Positions 60,003-64,000 of a stretch of 64,000 bases of DNA are shown here, piece after piece (positions within the stretch are counted from its first letter, which is position 1; the number at the start of each line of letters is the position of its first letter). Both the position numbers and the translations under genes were made by a program. Location of the stretch: contig OY821784.1 in NCBI GenBank assembly GCA_963682175.1, positions 34,701,621 to 34,765,620 on the forward strand. Reading direction: 5' to 3'. Source of the DNA: Triglochin maritima (Eukaryota > Streptophyta > Magnoliopsida > Alismatales > Juncaginaceae). The notes under the pieces are model-generated. The model saw only the letters and a program-made list of their open reading frames with translations. It did not search any database and had not been told where the DNA came from.

Positions 60003-60225
60003 GCGGGGCGTCTGACTAAGACGCCTCGACCATGGTCCAGGCATCTGGATTAGACGACCCGACCATGGTCCAGGCGTCTGGCTTAGACGCATCATCCACA
60101 GTCAAGGTATTTAAGCCAGACACCTGGTCCATGGTCAGGGAGTCTTAGCTAGACGTCTTGACCATGGTCGGGGCGTCTAAGCCAGACGTCTCGACCATGG
60201 TCGGGGCATCTAAGCCAGGCTCCCT
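60003..60225. repeat. 33-bp minisatellite, about 7 copies
   Basis: The unit contains GGCGTCTAAGCCAGACG and GACCATGGTC, both near-palindromic, and repeats every 33 bp from 60003. Because 33 is a multiple of 3, all frames are preserved through the array. Shorter versions lie at 34195-34310 and traces at 58290-58320 and 7465-7520, always just after the MULE leader module. Confidence 0.85.
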
Positions 60226-60235
60226 GCCTATATAG

Positions 60236-60871
60236 TGATCGTGCTTCCATAAAGTTAGAAAAATTTGTATAATGATAATAAATAAACTTAAATAAACGTC
60301 TACATATATGTAGATACTAATTAGTAGGTTCCACTTTCCACCTTCAAGAACATAATTTGATACTGAATTTTAGGTTAAATAGCCATAATTCATACCCAAG
60401 CTAGGAATGATGATGAAAATAAGAAGGCAAGAAGAACAAAAAGTTTTTTATTAACACCATTTTAGTGAAGATAGGTTAATCGTATTTGCTTATTGCTTGG
60501 CAAAATAAAAAAAAATATAGTACAACAAAAATACCATAAGTGTTTAACTGAAATACATTCTATTTGTTACTTTTGTATCTCAAGTGTTTTAGATGAAATT
60601 ATTGTGGTAGGACAGCTGATATAATATCTCATACAGAAGCAATATCAAAACCCACTAGTTATATTTCATGGTATATCGGTATATCCTACAATATCATCGA
60701 AATGCAAAATAACGGAATCCAATTTATATAACATACGAAACTTTTATAAACTAGTAATGCTATTTAATTGATTAATATTGTGTTTAAGAAGGCTGAAGTA
60801 CAAGAAAAAACTTAGCATTAAGTCAAGTCGTATGCTTCAGGTTTAAGCTGATTTGGATTTTCATGACACCC
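60236..60871. other. Intergenic, nothing recognised
   Basis: AT-rich, no coding or repeat signal recognised. Confidence 0.5.
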
Positions 60872-60874
60872 TTA

Positions 60875-61290
60875 GGGCATCCACTGTGGCGCCCACAGTT
60901 TTCCCAAAATCACACACTTTCTTTGTCACGTCATCGTACTTATTAATCTACTTATTTTATCTACTCGTTTCCAAAAACCTTCAACTATTATCTCCCATTT
61001 TTCAATATGTTTTCCTCCACGTCATTTCTTTTTACTTCCATACTCTAATATGGGTAAAACCATAAAAATAAATATTAATATTTTTTAAAATAGAATAAAA
61101 TAAAAAACATATTTTAGACATAAAAAAGTTAAAAAGATTTTAAAAACATATTTTAAATAATTTTAATCAAAATTCAAAACAAAAAAATTTATAAATTTAA
61201 AACACCCAATGTGTCCCTAGCCCAACATCCGAGGGCACGCCCCGGCACCCAATGGGACGCCCAATTAAAGGCCACCTGTAGTGGGTGGCC
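60875..61290. mobile_element. Tourist-like MITE (PIF/Harbinger-type)
   Basis: A 416-bp element whose left end is GGGCATCCACTGTGG and right end, reverse-complemented, is GGCCACCCACTACAGG. The TTA duplication lies at 60872-60874 and 61291-61293. The interior is strongly AT-rich and non-coding. TTA duplications and such ends are typical of Tourist MITEs moved by Harbinger transposases. Confidence 0.85.
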
Positions 61291-61293
61291 TTA

Positions 61294-62080
61294 GGTGAGA
61301 AAATGGACAACTCAGATAGGAATCTCGCATCTTTTTTCTAACGAATTAATCTTTGTTTCCTTAGAAATTGGTCATCATTGGGTGAATAAACCTTTTGATA
61401 TTACTAAATAGAGATATCATAAAATGAGCCCATGACTCATCTTGAGAAAAATGTATCTCATGTTTTATGATCAAACCTACATATGATTAATTCATTTTGT
61501 TTGAAAAGATGTCTCGAAAATAAGTCTGGAATGGCCAACCGCCCCTCAAACGGTCTGTTGATGGTTGAACATAGTCGGTTAAAGTAGTATGAACGGTCAA
61601 CCGGTGGCCCCACTCAGCTCTGTTAGCAACCTTAACGAGGGCAATGATAAAGTGGTCTGCAATAATTGATTTAGGCTTATCATCCGTCGTGCTGGTGCAT
61701 CAAGATGTGAATTTTGCCTTAGATCCACGATCTTAGCTGGTGGAATTACTCATCTAATGTGCCCTAGACTAGTTGATTTTCCCCACGACAAGACTCACAA
61801 TTGAGCCTAATCTATGTGTATTTGGTTTGTTGTATCAGGCTTAACGTGTTGTAAGATATATTGAAATCTGAGTTGTACCTGATTAGGAGATCCGACCCAT
61901 GTATACCAGATTCGGTAGAGGATCTGACCCATGTACATTAGGGTTCTCTTCAGCTCATGTATAAATACCAAAAATCTAATAACAAAACACTAATTTTCCG
62001 CCACAATTCTCTCTCTCTCATGAAATTCTAACTTCCAATCTTCTTCTTCCTACCCTGATCGGAGACCTGAGACCGACTGT
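61294..62080. other. Intergenic with scattered GGTCAACCG-like motifs
   Basis: No gene was recognised. GGTCAACCG-type motifs near 61546-61602 resemble those in the LTRs, so this may be an eroded LTR piece, but no LTR ends were found. Confidence 0.4.
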
Positions 62081-62546
62081 CTCGGCCTTGTGTTCGCAAA
62101 TTTGGTCGTAGACCCCTTGTCTCTACTAATCCTCACTTTCTTTCAAGCTCAAGCACAAGTTACTGATTTCAATGTTTTGAAATGTACAACCAGTGACTTA
62201 CAATGATCGAACAAATGTTGACATACATTGTTCCAATCCTATTAGACTCTGAAGACCGGTCGACTGGTGTTATACCAGTCGACCGTTACTAGGCACAAGC
62301 ATACTTAACTTAGGGCACTTGTCTCAGCCTTGTGTTCGCAAATTTGGTCGTAGATCCATTGTCTCTATTGATCCTCACTTTCTTTCAAACTCAAGCACAA
62401 GTTACTAATTTCAATGTTTCGAAATGTACAACCGGTGACTTGCAACGATTGAACAAATGTTGACAGACATTGTTCCAACCTTATTGGACTCTCAAGACCG
62501 GCTGACTGATGTTCTAGGCGCGAGCAGACTTAACTTAGGGCACTTT
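62081..62546. repeat. 242-bp tandem duplication
   Basis: Copy 1 spans 62081-62322 and copy 2 starts at 62323. Both begin CTC(G/A)GCCTTGTGTTCGCAAA and both end with ACTTAACTTAGGGCACTT. Copy 2 lacks about 20 bp around the ACCAGTCGACCG motif present in copy 1. Confidence 0.85.
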
Positions 62547-64000
62547 TGTCCTTTTTTCTTCAAAGTGGATTGCCCTAAACCTCTCCTATAAAACCCATGT
62601 TGTGTTTAGGGTTTGAGTGAGAGTCATTTTTGAGATAAAATGGAGAAAGAGAGTCACCTTTTGGAGAGGTAGGTTTAACCACCACCAAAGCTTAGGGTTT
62701 TAGGATTTGGGGAAAAAATGTTATTAGAGGTTTCACCATGCAACCCCCAATCTCCTTTCCAAGCTTGTCATTTGATTCCATTATCCTTGTACTCGAACCA
62801 TTTTCCATAGTGAAGTTTGATTGTCTCCGTCGCCATGGTTTCTCCCTCAAGGGTTTCCACGTAAATATGGTGTAGTTGTGCTTGTTTTTTAGGTCGATTG
62901 CTTGTGTTACTTATTAGATGCTTGTTAGGTATTTAAGGAATTCCCTAGCTTGAGTTCGTTTGGGATTTTTGTCGATTCTGCTACATTGACCACAGCAAAC
63001 GATCATAAGACAATGGTTAGATATGTTATACCATGTGATTTCATAAAACCGAACTCATTTGGTCATTTAAGTGGATACAAGTGTGCCTAGAGACTATTAA
63101 TCACATATGAAAAATATAACTCAATTCGACAATATAAGATATGTGTTTGATTTTTGGGTTAAGAATTGATTGCAACATCTTATTACGTGTTTTTGTTATC
63201 ATGTTAAATACTTTTTTCGTGAAACAATACCATTAAAAAAGGCGTCATGTAAACAAAATTTAGTTATTGGCTTGCTATGTCTGATTGTGAGAATTCATCT
63301 CCAGATAGTGTAATTTGCCCTCTTGAACTTTGACCAAATGCACTTTGTATTATAGTGTTTTGGAAATAAGTATTTTGGAAATGAGCACATCGGACACACA
63401 TAATCGTTTACATAATACGAATTTTGGAGGGATATGGATGCAAAAAAATGTAAGAAGGGCATTGAGCTAATTTTTCACATATAAAAATTATATGTTACCT
63501 TAAATTATAATAAAAATTAAATAATCATTGTTTTCTCAAATTATGGAGTCGAAAGTAGTATAGAACACCAGTTACTAGATCTAGAGATGATTATGGCAAT
63601 CATTAAAAAGATAATATATGGACAAATTTAAATTTAAACCCTGGACAGAAGGGGACATACATCATTAGGGCATTTTTTAATCAATAAAGTTCATGTTCGT
63701 CGTGCAACAAGGTCAATAAATGCGTGAAAAGTATCTCGGAGTATCTTGTATTTGAACATTCAAATTCATTGAGTATCTTAAAGTATCTTTTTGTATCTGT
63801 TACATGACATACATAGTCATGCTTGAAAGTGGGATGTACATCTAATCATATTCCAAAAAGGTATTAAGACATTTAACGGCATATGATTGGTGTAATCAGC
63901 CGTGACAAAGGTCAACATTTCAAATCCAAATTTACTTGTTGATCGGTTATTGTTAGCTCAAGCGGTCATTACGAGAATCGTATTTCTCATCATCTTTGGG
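62547..64000. other. Intergenic, no supported gene
   Basis: A TATA-like CTATAAAACCC at about 62585 is followed by an ATG at 62640 and a short frame ending at a donor-like GGTAGG, but the ten codons cannot be assigned to a gene. The rest is AT-rich with no recognised feature. Confidence 0.4.

Larger units (their letters stand above)
58046..60235 (-). mobile_element. FAR1-like MULE relic
   Basis: A minus-strand transposase relic (58500-59715) lies between two plus-oriented copies of the same leader module (58063-58260 and 59828-60000; both have TCGCATGCACCTTTGACCAT). A 36-bp direct repeat containing CACTATAATCTACC occurs at 59671-59706 and 59797-59832, once inside the coding part and once beside the second leader, so the unit was rearranged by duplication. 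The right edge is a 33-bp minisatellite (60003-60225). Terminal inverted repeats were not recognised. Confidence 0.6.

Noticed and set aside
59910..60095. Minus-strand frame with repeated GPWSGRL-like text
   Set aside because: It is a translation of the 33-bp minisatellite, whose unit length keeps frames open.
62585..62680. TATA-like box followed by a short ATG frame and donor-like site
   Set aside because: Only about ten codons and no recognisable continuation; could be chance or an LTR transcript start.

Overview
This is a gene-poor, repeat-rich stretch of a flowering-plant nuclear genome, most likely a eudicot. The evidence is three intron-aware plant genes (PILS-type carrier, C1-2i zinc-finger repressor, BUB3), plant-only transposon families (PIF/Harbinger with a Myb/SANT-like ORF1, a MuDR element with a plant mobile domain, a FAR1-like MULE with an OTU domain, CACTA, hAT, TRIM, Ty1/copia) and AT-rich intergenic DNA. 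Species cannot be told from sequence alone. All gene models are built by eye from splice signals and remembered family sequences; no search was run.

Host genes: a three-exon PILS2-like gene (+, 1816-5669); an intronless ZAT10/AZF-like C2H2 repressor (-, 17846-18412) with its own TATA box; and a nine-exon BUB3 spindle-checkpoint gene (-, 23881-29847) whose nine exons join in one open frame of 336 codons. Nothing suggests these three act together.

Mobile DNA, left to right: possible LTR remnant (1-390); hAT element (1004-1496); a second hAT element inside PILS intron 2 (3053-4069); C-terminal OTU part of a MULE protein (7240-8870); a three-layer nest of one Ty1/copia family (about 8930-16275); foldback element (16276-16516); 207-bp MITE (19448-19654); long-TIR element (20193-20858); complete TRIM (22415-22744); PIF/Harbinger element with divergent ORFs around a 50-bp tandem array (about 30038-33868), abutting the BUB3 promoter; MULE fragment (33872-34400); copia solo LTR (36253-37847); CACTA element (38172-40535); second Harbinger transposase relic (41890-43180); MuDR-type MULE carrying a plant mobile domain gene and a hairpin repeat array (about 45010-50640); solo LTR of another family (53154-55332); second copy of the 207-bp MITE (57030-57235); MULE transposase relic with a 33-bp minisatellite (58046-60235); Tourist-like MITE (60875-61290); a 242-bp tandem duplication (62081-62546).

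Most element boundaries were confirmed by target-site duplications read directly from the sequence. All transposon proteins seen carry stops, frameshifts or lost catalytic residues, so the window holds no evidently autonomous element. The most unusual signals are the dense arrays of a CGGTCGACCG palindrome inside LTRs of at least two families, the bidirectional 50-bp promoter array of the Harbinger element, the MuDR + plant mobile domain composite with its hairpin array, and the MULE protein with an OTU-protease tail.
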